A DNA stretch of 64,000 nt from Aegilops tauschii subsp. strangulata (GCF_002575655.3 NC_053037.3:323357294-323421293); one strand, 5' to 3'; shown: positions 34,100 through 45,559, counted from the first letter of the stretch. Program-made: numbers and translations. Notes: generated from the sequence alone by a model not told the origin.

Positions 34100-35000
34100 C
34101 CTATGATACGTCGACACGTGGCACGGCCCAACAGAGGCCCATTCCTGTGAAAAGGTCGGCCCATTTGACTTGGTCAAAAGGTGGCCGGCCGGCCCATGGA
34201 AAGCCTGTTAACGGCCTGTTCGCATATAGCCCATTTACAGCCCGCTAACCCAAGGCCCGTTACGCCCTATCCGAATTAGGCCCAGTAGCGTCATCTGGGC
34301 CATCCAATATGATTCCAGCCCGTTTTCACTTCTGGCCCATTTATGGCCCATGATGTCTTTCGGCCCATATGAGGCCCTATGTAACTCTTGGCCTATTAAC
34401 GGCCCGTGGTGAAACTGGCCCATAATGAACGGTGTATCACTTTACACCCATTAACGGCCCGTGGTGAAACTGGCCCGTAATGAACAGTGTATCACTTTAT
34501 ACCCATTAACGGCCTGTTATTCCGTTGGGCCGTTTCCAGCCCATGTTATCTTTCGGCCTTCTCAGGGCCCATTTATTCTTGGGCTCATTTCCACCATTCG
34601 TTTACTTACGTCCCGTTACTGTCATTTTCTGCTTGTGGGCCAAATTCAGCCCGTGGTTACAGTCGGCCCGTTTGTGGTCCGTTAATATGTTGGGCCGTTT
34701 TCATAGCGTCATCAAATACAGCCTATTAACGATGGCCCGTTATGGTCGGCCCATGAACGGACGATTCCAACTCTAGCCCATTTACGGCCATAATGCGGCC
34801 TCTTATTGGCCCATGTTTGGCCAATCGATCATACGACCTGTATAAGGCCCATTGATGATTCGACCCGTAGAAGGACCATTGTTTCTACGACCCATAGAAG
34901 GCCTACTGTTTCTACGGCCCGTAGAAGGCCCACTGTTTCTACGGCCCGTCCGAGGCCCAGTGTCACTACAGTAAATATTAGCCCATGGTTATTGTGGCCT
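34100..35000. repeat. Subterminal repeat field of the CACTA element
   Basis: Dozens of copies of GGCCCAT, GGCCCGT and their complements (for example in CCCATTAACGGCCCGT and CTACGGCCCGTAGAAGGCCC) occur in both orientations at short, irregular spacing. In EnSpm-type elements such subterminal repeats bind the element's TNPA-like protein. That role is inferred here. Confidence 0.75.
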
Positions 35001-36080
35001 AGTTTTAAAAAATAGGTGATTGCAGCCACTAGCAAACCGCGAAAAAAGAACTGCACTGAGTACAAGCAAACAAATAAACAAGACAACAAGGAAATAAATA
35101 AGCAAGCAACTTATGCTAGGCTATCACGGCTATTACACATATTACATCCACTGGGCATCAAAGTTCGCCACCAGTGCAAATATAGGGAACAAAGCAGCAT
35201 ATAAACGCCGCGGCAAAACAAGTCCAGAACTGAAAACACTTCAGAAGAGTTCAAGAAACAATATCCTGGGTACCATAATGCTGGTAAGATGCTTAGCAAG
35301 CTTATTAACTTTCTCTTGTTTGGCGCTTAAATCCTCCAGCGCTTGCTGTTGCATAAGAAAGTACGCATCTGAATTCTGCAGGGACTTCCTCGGTCCTTCG
35401 GCTTCTTGCCATAGCACAGCTGACTGATGCCTTTCAGCTTGTAGCTGAGACTAAAGAAGTCGAAGTGATTCAGGCAGCGAGTTCGAAGAGCTTGTGCCAG
35501 CGGTACTGGCCAGTAACTCGAACACTACATCAACGCAGGACTGTGGGGTTTTCTCACTGTCTACAAGATCGTTTTTATCACCTTTCTTGGGGACTAACAG
35601 GGTTGTCTCACTATCTTGAACCTTATCTGCATTACTTTCTCTACCATTGCATAGTGGGGTGCTCTTCTCCAATATTTTGTTTGCATACTACAAGAGAAAC
35701 AAGCAGACACATCACAGGTTTAGCTTGTAGTATACGAAACTCATTTTGGTAAACCGGTTCAGTAGTAAGGTGGACAGGATAACAGCATGAAACAAACATA
35801 TATCTATGTACTATGGTCACTGTATTGTCCATATCATTCTAGTTTATGTTCCCTAATCAAGATAGAGACACAGTTCAACTCATATATTTTTAAGACATAG
35901 CAGCATAGACAGAATATAAGTGTGAGAAACTACACAACATTGGCAGCACTTGTAATGTGCATCACATGAGAACATAGCTGTTTATACAACTTAAACTGAA
36001 ATCAACATAGAGCAAGAAGTTAGAACATCAATCCAGTTAAAGAAATAGGTTTAAAACATACCTGTTGCGCCATTGGAGTT

Positions 36081-39000
36081 TCAATTGGATCCTTCAAATT
36101 CGAAAGTAGTTGGTATGAGTAAATACAGTGATGCAACAGCAAAGGAGTATGGACCATAGCTACGGAATCTGACCTGAGAACAGTTGCTCTTCTGCTTTAA
36201 ACGTGGAGTTTGGGTTAGCTGTGGTGGTTTTCGTGCTTTGGGCACTGCAGTAGCTTTACAAACTGCTCGTGTGGGGGTACTCTGTGGTGTACATGGTGCT
36301 TTGTCAACTATAAGTGGGTTACTATCCGCTGGGGTTGCGGTTAGATGGGTTATAGCTGGTTCTCTGCCCAACGGTGTAAGTGTGCAATCTGGAAGAGTCT
36401 CGATTATGTGTGGTGGGGCTAGTTTGTGGGCCAGTACAACCATGGTTCTATCTGCATCGACGGGTAGCACTGTCTTTTGTGAAGAACGGGTTTTTGCTCC
36501 CTTAGATACTGCCATCACCCCCTCCAATTCAAATGGCTGATAAACAAGAAAAGAAATTGAATGTACAGACATTGTATGATAGACAGATGTGGTAATTCAC
36601 ATATATGTTGTCTAACCAAACAGGACAGCATGACACAATTTCACATATATGATGCCTAACTAAACAGGATAGCATGACACAATTTCAGATATATGATGGA
36701 TAACTTAACATGATATAATGGCATAATTCAACATATGATGAGTACCTAAACAGGATGACATGACAAAACTATATGATGTCTTTCTAAAATAGGTTGGGAT
36801 GAAATAATTCACATACATGTTGTCTAAGTATACAAGATGGCATGATATAATTGACATAATTGATTCATATACTAAGCAACTGACACTCGCATGTATGATC
36901 TCTAAACTAAGCAGATAGAATTCAATATTGTGCATATGATGTCTAAACTAAGCAATGCAAGACACCATATGCATCATATGAGAAATATAAACATTGCAAC
37001 TTAGAGCATACACCTCAGGTGGGATATAGGACTGGTCATCTATCTCTGAATCCTCCTCTGAGGAGCTCCCTGTAACCATCGAGATATATGCTTCAACAGG
37101 TACCATTGCCTGCTCTGAAGACCTTGTTTTCACTCCAGATTTTTCCATAACCGGCTCAAATGGCTGATACACATGAAGAGTAGTTCAATATACACAGATT
37201 GTCGACAAATGGAATACATAATGAAAAAAAAAAGATGGCATGAGATAATTCACATATATGATGCCTGGCTCCATGGCGGTGCATAATTCACATATATGAA
37301 ACTGGCTGAAAAACATGGCATTGCATAATTCACATATCTGATATAGAAAGCAAACATGAGGCATTCACACAAAGCATGTCTAATCTAAGCAGATGGCATG
37401 GCAATGTAAGACACCATATGCATGATATGAGCAATATAACCCAGCCAAGTTAGAGCATGCACCTCGGGGGGGGGGGGGATACGACTGGTCATCTCTCTTT
37501 GAATCCTCCTCTGAGGAGCTATCTGTAACCAGCAAGAAATCTGCATCGACAGGTAGCACTGACTGCTCAGAAGACCTTGTTTTCACTCCAGATTTTCCCA
37601 TGACCGACTCAAATGGCTGATGCACAGGAAGAGTAGATGAATGTATAAACATTGTTGACAAATGGAATACATTATGGAAAAAAATATGGCACAATACAAT
37701 TCACATATACGATGACTGGCTAAACAGGATGGCATTGCATGATTCACGTATATGATGCCTGACTAAAGAAGATGGCATTGCATAATTCCCATATACTCCC
37801 TCTGTTCCTAAATATTTGTCTTTTTAGAGATTTCAAATGGACTACCACATACGGATGTATATAGACATATTTTAGAGTGTAGATTCACTCATTTTGTTCC
37901 GTATGTAGTCACTTGTTGAAATCTCTAAAAAGACAAATATTTAGGAATGGTGGGAGTCTGATATAGAAACCAAACAGGTGGCATTCACACAAAGCAAATC
38001 TAAACTAAGCTGATGACATATAAGATGTATAATGTAAGCAATGCAAGGCGCCATATGCATGATATGACCAACATCAGCATGCCAGGTTAGAGCAAACACC
38101 TCAGGTGGTAAACAGGCGTGGTCGGCTCCTTCTGAATCTCCATCTGAACAGTTATCTTCCTCTGGAATACAATCTGGAAATGCAGAAGGGGGGGCACTTC
38201 GCCCACCATGGAGCGGCGTCTGCATGACATTATATTCGCACGCAACGGTCTCCTCTTTTTCTCTACATGTTCAGTATGATTATGTACAATATCTGACATG
38301 CATAATAAAAAAATAGTTAGATTTTGTAAGGCCTAAGGGGTGCATGCAAAAATCAAGACTGATGGTAGCAAACGAGTGGATGGATCCAAAACTAATGATA
38401 GCAGGTAGATTATAGCTTCAGTTTAAAAAGATAGACAATGGATCATCTATTGTTTGTTGCCCACCCAACATGAACCACATAGAAGACCCCAGATGAACCA
38501 GATAGTAGACATATACTATTCGTTGCTGGCTCGATATGAGACCCATGGGCAATTCAAAACTCAAGATTGAACGATAAAGTAGCAGGTAATAATAACCAAT
38601 GTATAACGTAAGCAAACACGAAAGACTGCGACCTCTCTTCCGGAACTGTGTAGTCCTCAGGTTCATCTGCTCAGTCGATGATGGTAATGAAGTTGGCGTG
38701 GCTGCCGGCAATGGGGAAGATGATCTGAGGTGGCGAAAGGAAGTCTGCATGGGGGATCTCTGCTGCAGTGAACGCTTCTGTCGATGGTGCACCTCAGGTG
38801 GGGTGGATGACGGCACGGCAGGAGCAGGACATAACACACAGAGTTTTCTTTGACGCCTATCTGAAAATGAAGTAAATCTGTAAGGGCTCCTTAGAATTGG
38901 AGGATTCTATAAATGCAAGGACAGGAAAAACACAGGAATAGGATAGGAATGCACGTGCAAAACAGAGCATTTGGAAACATAGGATTTCAGTCAACCTGGG

Positions 39001-40589
39001 TGTTTGGCTCACATGAATTGGAAGAACAGAGGAATGGAGAAACAAAGTGATGCGACGAGTGTACAACCTCTTTGGCATAGCCTTGTGGACCTCAGCATCA
39101 TTGGGTTGGACGTGGAGGATGGTGATGATGCTAGTGTGACTGTCGGAGGCGAGGAAGAAGATCCGAGGCCTCTGGAAACGGCGCCGAGGGTACTGCTCCG
39201 CTGTGATGGACGGTTCCGTCGTTGGAGCAGCTCCGCTAAGGTGTACGGCAACGAGGCTGAAGCATGACAAGACAGATAACGTTAATCTGAAGTGGGACCC
39301 CAATATCATCTGCAATAGATGATGTAAAATACATCACCAAAAAGTGCTAGATGTAAAACGCATCAGCCATGCCACGGCCGCTCCGACAGATGCTGTAAGT
39401 ACTGTTCACTCTGAACTTAACTGAAGAAAATGAACTTCACATTCGAAACTGAATTTTACTGTCGAAACTGATTGAACTAGTAACAGAGCATTGCAATAGA
39501 TGTTTAGGGCGTTCGAGCACTAGTAGCAGAGAAGCAGTGATCTAAATCAGCAGACGCTCGAGCAGGGAACGCACTAGCAGAGAGCAAGTCATGCAGTAGC
39601 ACCGCGAGCGAGTGCTAAAGCAGCAACTCCTGTAGCTGCCGGAGGTCGTGCAGCAGCAGCAGCAGCGCAAGCGAGAGCAAGAGCAGAGCAGCAGCACGAA
39701 CGAAAGCAGGAGCAGTGCAGCAGCGCGACCGACAGCAAGAACAGAGCCGCAGCGCGAGCGGGAGCCGGAGCAGCTGCAGCTAGTGCCGTTGTGGAAGTCG
39801 CCGCCGAGGAAGCAACGACATGGGGGAGAGACACCGTGGATGATGTGGCCAGCGATGGCGCCGTCGATGGAGACACGCCATGTCTGCTCGGTATCGAGCA
39901 CCGGCAGCCCTGTGAGATCGAATAAAAGATAAAATGCAGCGGTGAGTGCAGAACCTCCTTGGTGGCGCCAAGTTGGCCTCGGCTTCATCGGAGGAATTGG
40001 TGAGGGTGCTGCGGTTCCGGTGGGGCAGGTCAAGACGGCGCTGTGGGGATTGAGGTGGCGCGATAGACGAGGCAAACATCGGGGCAGCTCCTTGGAGGTG
40101 GAAGACGGGGCGGCTGATCCGGCGGGACGACGAGATCGATAACGGATCCTCATCCGGTGTCGTGGATGAGGGACGGGGAGCTGTTGCGGTGGACGACGTA
40201 GTCGGGGAAGAGTCTCCGGCTGGGCGGCGGTCGGGAGGCCGACGGAGGAGCGTGGGGTTTCGCGAGTTTTGGCGGCCTCGGTGTACGAATGGGGGGGGGG
40301 GCGAAGGGGGAGGGGGAGCCAAGCTTACGGACGCGCTTGTCCGAAATGTAGGGTAAGTTACTAGCGTACCCCCACCGGTTTTGACACCGCGACGTGGAGC
40401 TTCATTTCCGGCTGAGGGGTAGAAGGGGGATTTCGCATGTCTGGGCTGCGGGAGCGATTTCGGATGAGGAGGGAGTTCTCGCGCGCGTCCAAATTTCGGG
40501 ATAACAAGGCGCGGCGCGGGTTGAAGAAGCGGGAGTTTCAAAGCAGGTGAGACAAAAGATACTCGAGCTTGAAAATTTCGGGATAACAA
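36081..40589 (-). pseudogene. CACTA-associated multi-exon gene with duplicated exon modules
   Basis: Several minus-strand exon-like pieces lie between non-coding gaps. A Pro/Ser/Arg-rich 5' piece spans about 39930-40589. Pieces at 39009-39251 and 38600-38837 share a pattern of the type RSS...SSSPP...SLPSST...LR...RG. Three related pieces at about 36490-36540, 36980-37170 and 37480-37620 share QPFE...KTRSSEQ...PV.A, and two of them SSSEEDS..DDQSY.PPE. No transposase (DDE) motif is visible. It may correspond to the accessory, non-catalytic gene of a CACTA element. Splice sites were not worked out, and the coding state is probably broken. Confidence 0.45.
37796..37956. mobile_element. Stowaway MITE inside the CACTA element
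   Basis: It starts CTCCCTCTGTTCCTAAAT and ends as the inverted complement (ATTTAGGAATGGTGGGAG). It is 161 bp with TA on the left side and a decayed right duplication. Confidence 0.85.
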
Positions 40590-40600
40590 GGTGCGGATTC

Positions 40601-41289
40601 CTTGTTCGGCAGAACAAACTTAACGTGTAAAAAAACAATTCATACAAGACACAAGAGAGTCATGTCCCCTTTTACTATATTGCTATAGATGCCATTGAAA
40701 AAACTACAAGAAAAATGTAAAAAAAATCGGGAGAACAAGATTACCCTGCACAGTACCAAATCGATTCGCACTTCCCTCAACAACAACAAAAAACAAATCA
40801 ATTCCCACCAAAGAAAGAGTAATGTCCCTTTTTATATGATTACAGATGCCATGATCTCGAATTTCAATTTTTGAATCCACGTTATGTTGAATTCGAATAT
40901 ATCGTTAGGTGACCTTGCGGTTTATAATTGATGTAGTCGTACATTTTGATCTTCCATCATATATGAACATTTTACTCCACCATGTGAACATATATATTGT
41001 CGTCTACCATATGGACTAAATTTGAATCAATTTTCCTTATTTGAATACGATTGTTGTCAAGTTATACAATAATTTAAATATTATCTTGATAACAAAAAAC
41101 ATACATATAGCAGTAATCATATTTCACTATGAACTACATGTACCATACGCTCTCCAATTCAAATATTTGTATCCATTTTATGTTGAATTCAAATCATAGT
41201 ACATTATTGGTCTAGGTAGCGAGATGTTTGGGATAATCTAAACCCTGTTTTCATACGTATAATTTTTGGCTGAATTGGGACAAGTTTTG
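40601..41289. other. AT-rich non-coding stretch
   Basis: There is no gene and no clear element end. It contains the putative breakpoint between the truncated CACTA element and the repeat units to the right. Confidence 0.4.
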
Positions 41290-43262
41290 GTATAAGCCTC
41301 TTGCAAAACCGGAGATTCTCTCAACAAGCCTCGTGGTTCCGAGAGGGAACGTGTCACCTTTGTGTGCGAAACAATATACGCTGCCTCCCCCCTGATTTTA
41401 TTTACAGAGGCAACATAGAACTATATGAGTGCCCTGTTAAATTTTGGAATTACTTCGGGTTCATTTGGCCTTTTTATACATTAATTGAGTTTCTGGACTT
41501 TTAATGTGCATAATCTAAATATGAATTGCATGCACATGCTCCGGTGCACCAAAGTGGGTTGAAAAATCACAAGTGTGTCCTTGGTTGAATTTCTAGGTCC
41601 CATGGAAGAAATGAGAATGAAATTCAAACATCTGGGCGTCATGACTCGGCCGAGAACATCGAGAAACTTTGATTTTAAATTCATGTAAATCCAAAACTCG
41701 CCTGGAAATCATGAAACTTGGCATGGTGTCATGTCAGGGCACTAACATGTTGTGGTAAAAATTGGGCCGATTTGGGAGCTCGTGGTTCTAAGAGGGAACG
41801 TGCCACCTTTGAGTGTGAAACGATATACGCTGCCCCCCCTTGAGTTTCTTAACAAAGGCAACATAGAACTACATTAGTGCCCTGTTAAATTTTGGAATTA
41901 TTCTGGGTTCGTTTGTCGTTTTTTATACATTAATTGAGTTTCTGGTCATTTAATGTGCATAAGTCAAATTTGAACTACAAGCACATGCTCTCGTGCACCA
42001 AAGTTGGTTGAAAAATCACATTTGTGTCCTCGGGTGAATTTCTAGGTCCCATGCAAGAAATGAGAATAAAATTAAAACATCTGGGCATCGTGGCTCGGCC
42101 GAGAACATTGAGAAACTTGGTTTTAAAATTCTTGTAAATCCAAAACACGTCTGAAAATCATGAAACTTGGCATGGATGTCATGTCATGGTACTACCATGT
42201 TGTGGTAAAAAAATTGGCCGAATAGGAACAGATTTTGGTATAAGCTTCTTGCAAACTGAAGCTTCTCTCAAGAAGGCTCGTGGTTCTGAGAGGGAACGTG
42301 CCACCTTTGAGTGCGAAACGATATACGTTGTCCCCCTTGAGTTTATTTACAAAGGCAACATAGAACTACATGAGTGCCCTGTTAAATTTTGGAATTATTC
42401 CGGCTTCGTTTGGCCTTATTTACACATTAATTGAGTTTTTGGTCATTTAATGTGCATAATACAAATTTGAACTACAAGCACATGCTCCCGTGCACCAAAG
42501 TTGGTTGAAAATCATATTTGTGTCCTCGGGTGAATTTCTACTCTCTCCTTCCATCTATATAGGTCCCAATGCGTTTTTCGAGGCTAACTTTGACCAAATG
42601 TTAGAGCAATAATATATGACATGCAACTTACACAAAGCATACCTTCAAATTTGTATGTCAAAGGAGCTTCCAATAATATAATTTTCATAGTATACATCTC
42701 ATGTGCTATTAATCTTGTCAATAGTCAAAGGCTGTCTTGAAAAACACATTAGGCCCTATATAGATGGAAGGAGGGAGTAGGTCCCATGCAAAAAATGAGA
42801 ATAAAATTCAAACATCTGGGCATCGTGGCTCGGTCGAGAACATTGAGAAACTTGGTTTTAAAATCATGAAACTTGGCATGGTGTCATGTCATGGTAGTAC
42901 CATGCCGTGGTAAAAAAAAATTGGCCGAATAGGAACAAATTTTGGTATAAGCTTCTTGCAAACCGGAGCTTCTCTCAAGAAGGCTCGTGGTTCTGGGAGG
43001 GAACGTGTCACCTTTGTGTGCATAATTCAAATTTGAAATACAAGCACATGTTCCAGTGCACCAAAGTTGGTTGAAAAATCACATGTGTGTCCTCGGGTAA
43101 ATTTCTAGGTTCCATGCAAGAAATGGGAATGAAATTCAAAATTCTGGGCGTCGTGGCTGGGTTGGAAACATTGAGAAACTTAGTTTTTTAATTCCTGTAA
43201 ATCCAAAACACGCATGAAAATAATGAAACTTGGCTTGGTGCCATGACATGGCACCAACATGC
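41290..43262. repeat. Four tandem units of about 450-500 bp
   Basis: The marker GAGGGAACGTG recurs at about 41343, 41792, 42290 and 42997, each within the same surrounding sequence (CTCGTGGTTC before it; in most units GCAACATAGAACTA and GTGCCCTGTTAAATTTTGG after it). The third unit carries a MITE at 42541-42777; without it the spacing is 449, 498 and about 468 bp. The fourth unit has an internal deletion after CACCTTTGTGTG. No coding sequence is seen. The family is probably transposon-derived but not identified. Confidence 0.85.
42541..42777. mobile_element. Stowaway-like MITE with TA duplication
   Basis: The ends are CTCTCTCCTTCCATCTATA and its inverted complement TATAGATGGAAGGAGGGAG, flanked by TA on both sides. 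Removing it and one TA restores GAATTTCTAGGTCCCATG, exactly as in the neighbouring repeat units (empty site). Confidence 0.92.
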
Positions 43263-43716
43263 TGTGGTAAATTTGCAGTCCGGTTTGCGAAGGCGCACAC
43301 ATTAACAATCAACAAAGTCATTTTGGAACAAGTGTTGTCACGTTACAATCGGAAACACAAGTATTATTGAAACCGTGGGCGTTCTACTTACTAGTACCAT
43401 TTACGTGCCGCCATGCGTCCCCATTTTCTATTAGCTAGGAGGCATCGTGCAGGGTAGCTATTTGAGTACGAGAGGCGTGCGATCAGACCCCTGCGCGTGC
43501 TTACCGGGAGGAGAGCCCTTTGACCTCCATCTGCCGTCCACCTCTCTCCCAAGGTCTCCATTAATGGCACCCGAGCCTCTGTTTAATGGCGTGGCTATGT
43601 CTCACTCGACTGAGATTTAAGAGAGAAAAAAGAAAATCTGAAAGCACGGATCTTGATGTAAGATCCGACAGACCTATATAGCATCTACTGCGACTTATAG
43701 CAAGACTGATGAATAT
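43263..43716. other. Non-coding stretch between repeat units and LINE insertion
   Basis: No gene is recognised. A small inverted motif (TCTCACTCGACTGAGAT) occurs near 43600. Confidence 0.4.
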
Positions 43717-43730
43717 ATAAGGACGATTAA

Positions 43731-44061
43731 ATTTTTTTTGATCAAAGAAGGGCTTGCCCCTTCCGATTTTCATTACTGAAAACCACCACAATTCACAAGA
43801 AGTTCAGCCTAACACGAAGGACTAAAAGCTACCAGATTGAAATCGCAACATCCCAAGAGGCCAACAAAGGCCAAACATCCGCGCTAGAACCCAACATTTC
43901 ACAACCGACGACACAATCCACATCCTAAACCGATTATTACATCAAAAGAAACCAGGAAACTGAAGGAAGCCCAGCAGCAACTAGAAGAACAGCAACGCCA
44001 GGGTCGCCACAGCAAGAGTTTTCTTCATTCCAGCCTCGCAACATTGATCTTCCACAGAAAG
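43731..44061 (-). mobile_element. 5'-truncated LINE retroposon (331 bp)
   Basis: A T run at the left edge is the poly(A) tail on the minus strand. The preceding sequence (minus strand ...CAGTAATGAAAATCGGAAGGGG) is of LINE 3'-end type. The 14-base duplication ATAAGGACGATTAA flanks it perfectly (43717-43730 and 44062-44075), as expected from target-primed reverse transcription. It carries no coding sequence. Confidence 0.85.
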
Positions 44062-44215
44062 ATAAGGACGATTAATTGTCTTACATAATTAGAAAGATAA
44101 TTAAAAAAGCCACATGCGGCTACGCCCGAAATAAACAAGGGCAAAAGAAGAAGGAAGACAAGGATCTGGCTCGCTGATCTCTACTTTCTTGATGCGTTGC
44201 TGCAGGCCGCGGGAA

Positions 44216-44887
44216 CTAGTCTCCGCGGCGAGCGGCGATGAGCTCTTTCGTGTCCTCAAGACGCTGCTTGAGAACATCCACAAATTCCTCCACTAGCCTT
44301 TGGCGCTCGTTGCGGAGCATATCATTCTCGTCCATAAGTTTCTTGATGATGACGCCGGTCCTCTTCAACAAGGCACTGGTCTCCTCCTGCTGGTCTGCAC
44401 TTTGGACGATCTTCTCCCTCGGCAGGTCGCGCTCGGCCCGGAGCCTCTCATTGCCCTCCCTTAGTTGCCGGATGACGCTGGTAGCCTGTTCAAACGAGGC
44501 TTTCATGTCGTCCTGCAACCTCGCCCAGCCGGAGATCTGATCCATCTAGCTATGGATGATCGCATGCATGCGCCTGTAACAGTCGTCGCCTGCCCGCGAG
44601 AAATTTTCCCAGGCCGCCGCAGCGCGGCGGGACATCTCTGCTGCATTCGTGGCGCGGCGTGACATCTCTGCTGCTTTCGCGGCGCGGCCGGACCAGTCTG
44701 CTGCATCGACGGCGCGGCGGGACCTCCGTGCTGCTTCAGCGGCGCGGCGGGACCTCTGTGCTGCTACTTCCGCGCGGCGGGACATGTTGGCTGCTCTCGC
44801 AGCGAGGCGGGACATCTCTCGTGCTTCCGCTTCCATGCTCGCCTCTCCCTGGTGGCAATCTCTCGACCCAGAACTCACGCTGGCCAT
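44216..44887 (-). pseudogene. Coiled-coil protein with decapeptide repeats; one in-frame TAG
   Basis: The start codon at 44885-44887 lies in a good plant context (GCCATGGCC). The frame runs 113 codons, meets TAG at 44546-44548, then continues at once with ATG for 109 codons in the same frame to a stop at 44216-44218. Residues about 25-95 are a tandem decapeptide of the type SRRAxxAAxx, encoded by 30-bp units. Residues after the TAG (QLREGNERLRAERD, LMDENDMLRNERQRLVEEF) form a Leu/Glu/Arg coiled coil. There is no signal peptide or membrane segment. I do not recognise a named family and cannot assign a function. The TAG could be a Gln codon mutated by C to T; readthrough or restart at the adjacent ATG is possible. 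A TATA box lies 90 bp upstream. Confidence 0.6.
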
Positions 44888-44976
44888 GGCAGACGCAAGG
44901 GAAGGATGCTGAATGACTTGTTTGTTTTTGTGGATGAGGAGTTGAGGAGGAATGTGCAGTCATCTTGGCATACTAA

Positions 44977-44984
44977 TATTTATA
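44977..44984 (-). promoter_or_regulatory. TATA box of the coiled-coil gene
   Basis: The minus strand reads TATAAATA about 90 bases before the ATG at 44887, leaving room for a leader of about 60 bases. A 76-bp tandem duplication lies directly upstream of it. Confidence 0.65.
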
Positions 44985-44990
44985 ACCGAG

Positions 44991-45142
44991 TACTAATACG
45001 CTCCTAAGTGGGAAACCGTTTAGGTTGTGATCGGTGTGAACATTTTTGCAATTCAATATAGCGTGGTACTAATACGCTCCTAAGTGGGAAACCGTTTAGG
45101 TTGTGATCGGTGTGAACAAGTTTGCAATTCAATATAGCGTGG
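44991..45142. repeat. Tandem duplication of a 76-bp promoter segment
   Basis: Two units (44991-45066 and 45067-45142) begin TACTAATACGCTCC and end ATATAGCGTGG. They differ only where the first has CATTTTTGCA and the second CAAGTTTGCA. They sit immediately upstream of the TATA box of the leftward coiled-coil gene. Confidence 0.92.
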
Positions 45143-45239
45143 AGTAATTTGGAATGTGACGAGATGCAAGCTCAAAATTTATTGACGGTTCTAGTTTCGA
45201 AGTGCGGCACTATTCCCGGATGGAGTACTTCTTTTTCTT

Positions 45240-45559
45240 CTCCCTCCTTTCCGGTTTTATAGGGCTTATCTCAAAATTTTAGTTTTTCCATTTTATAAGG
45301 CTCAATTTGGTTGTTTCCCAACACATTTTCAGATTCCAAGGTGCATTAAATCATTGCATGCAAGTATTAAGAGAAAATTGACCAATGCATGTACTTTATG
45401 CATACATGCATTGCAATTAATGCATTGATAAACATAATTTTTTGAGAAAAACAAGAGCATTAATTAGGTGCTTTTGCAAACTACAAAAAATATTCCACCA
45501 CTCACCATCTTGGTTGGTGAGATTTTTGAATTAAGCCCTATAAACCGGAAAGGAGGGAG
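45240..45559. mobile_element. MITE with CTCCCTCCTTTCCGGTTT ends (320 bp)
   Basis: The left end and right end (AAACCGGAAAGGAGGGAG) are exact inverted complements over 18 bases. TA follows the right end; the left flank is TT, so the duplication is imperfect. Interior words (AAGGTGCATTAAAT, GCAATTAATGCAT) recur near 59090-59190. Confidence 0.85.

Larger units (their letters stand above)
33696..40600 (-). mobile_element. CACTA (EnSpm) transposon, right end missing
   Basis: The left terminus CACTACAAAAAAATACAC begins directly after CTG (33693-33695), the likely 3-bp target duplication, inside the copia RNase H. A field of short GGCCCAT/GGCCCGT repeats follows (34100-35000), then a degenerate intron-containing gene read leftward. 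I did not see the matching right TIR or a second copy of the interrupted copia sequence, so the element is truncated. The end at 40600 is approximate, set where the GC-rich first-exon-like part gives way to unrelated AT-rich DNA. No transposase catalytic domain was recognised. Confidence 0.8.

Noticed and set aside
34100..35000. Regularly recurring GGCCC motifs as a CRISPR or tandem array
   Set aside because: Spacing is irregular and both orientations occur next to a CACTA end; a subterminal repeat field explains it.
39542..40153. 203-codon minus-strand frame rich in Cys, Ser and Leu
   Set aside because: The second half is CAG/AGC repeat-driven low complexity in an intron-like part of the CACTA gene; no domain.
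44649..44916. Plus-strand frames over the decapeptide repeat
   Set aside because: They are complementary shadows of the 30-bp repeats; the minus frame has the start context, TATA box and coiled-coil continuation.
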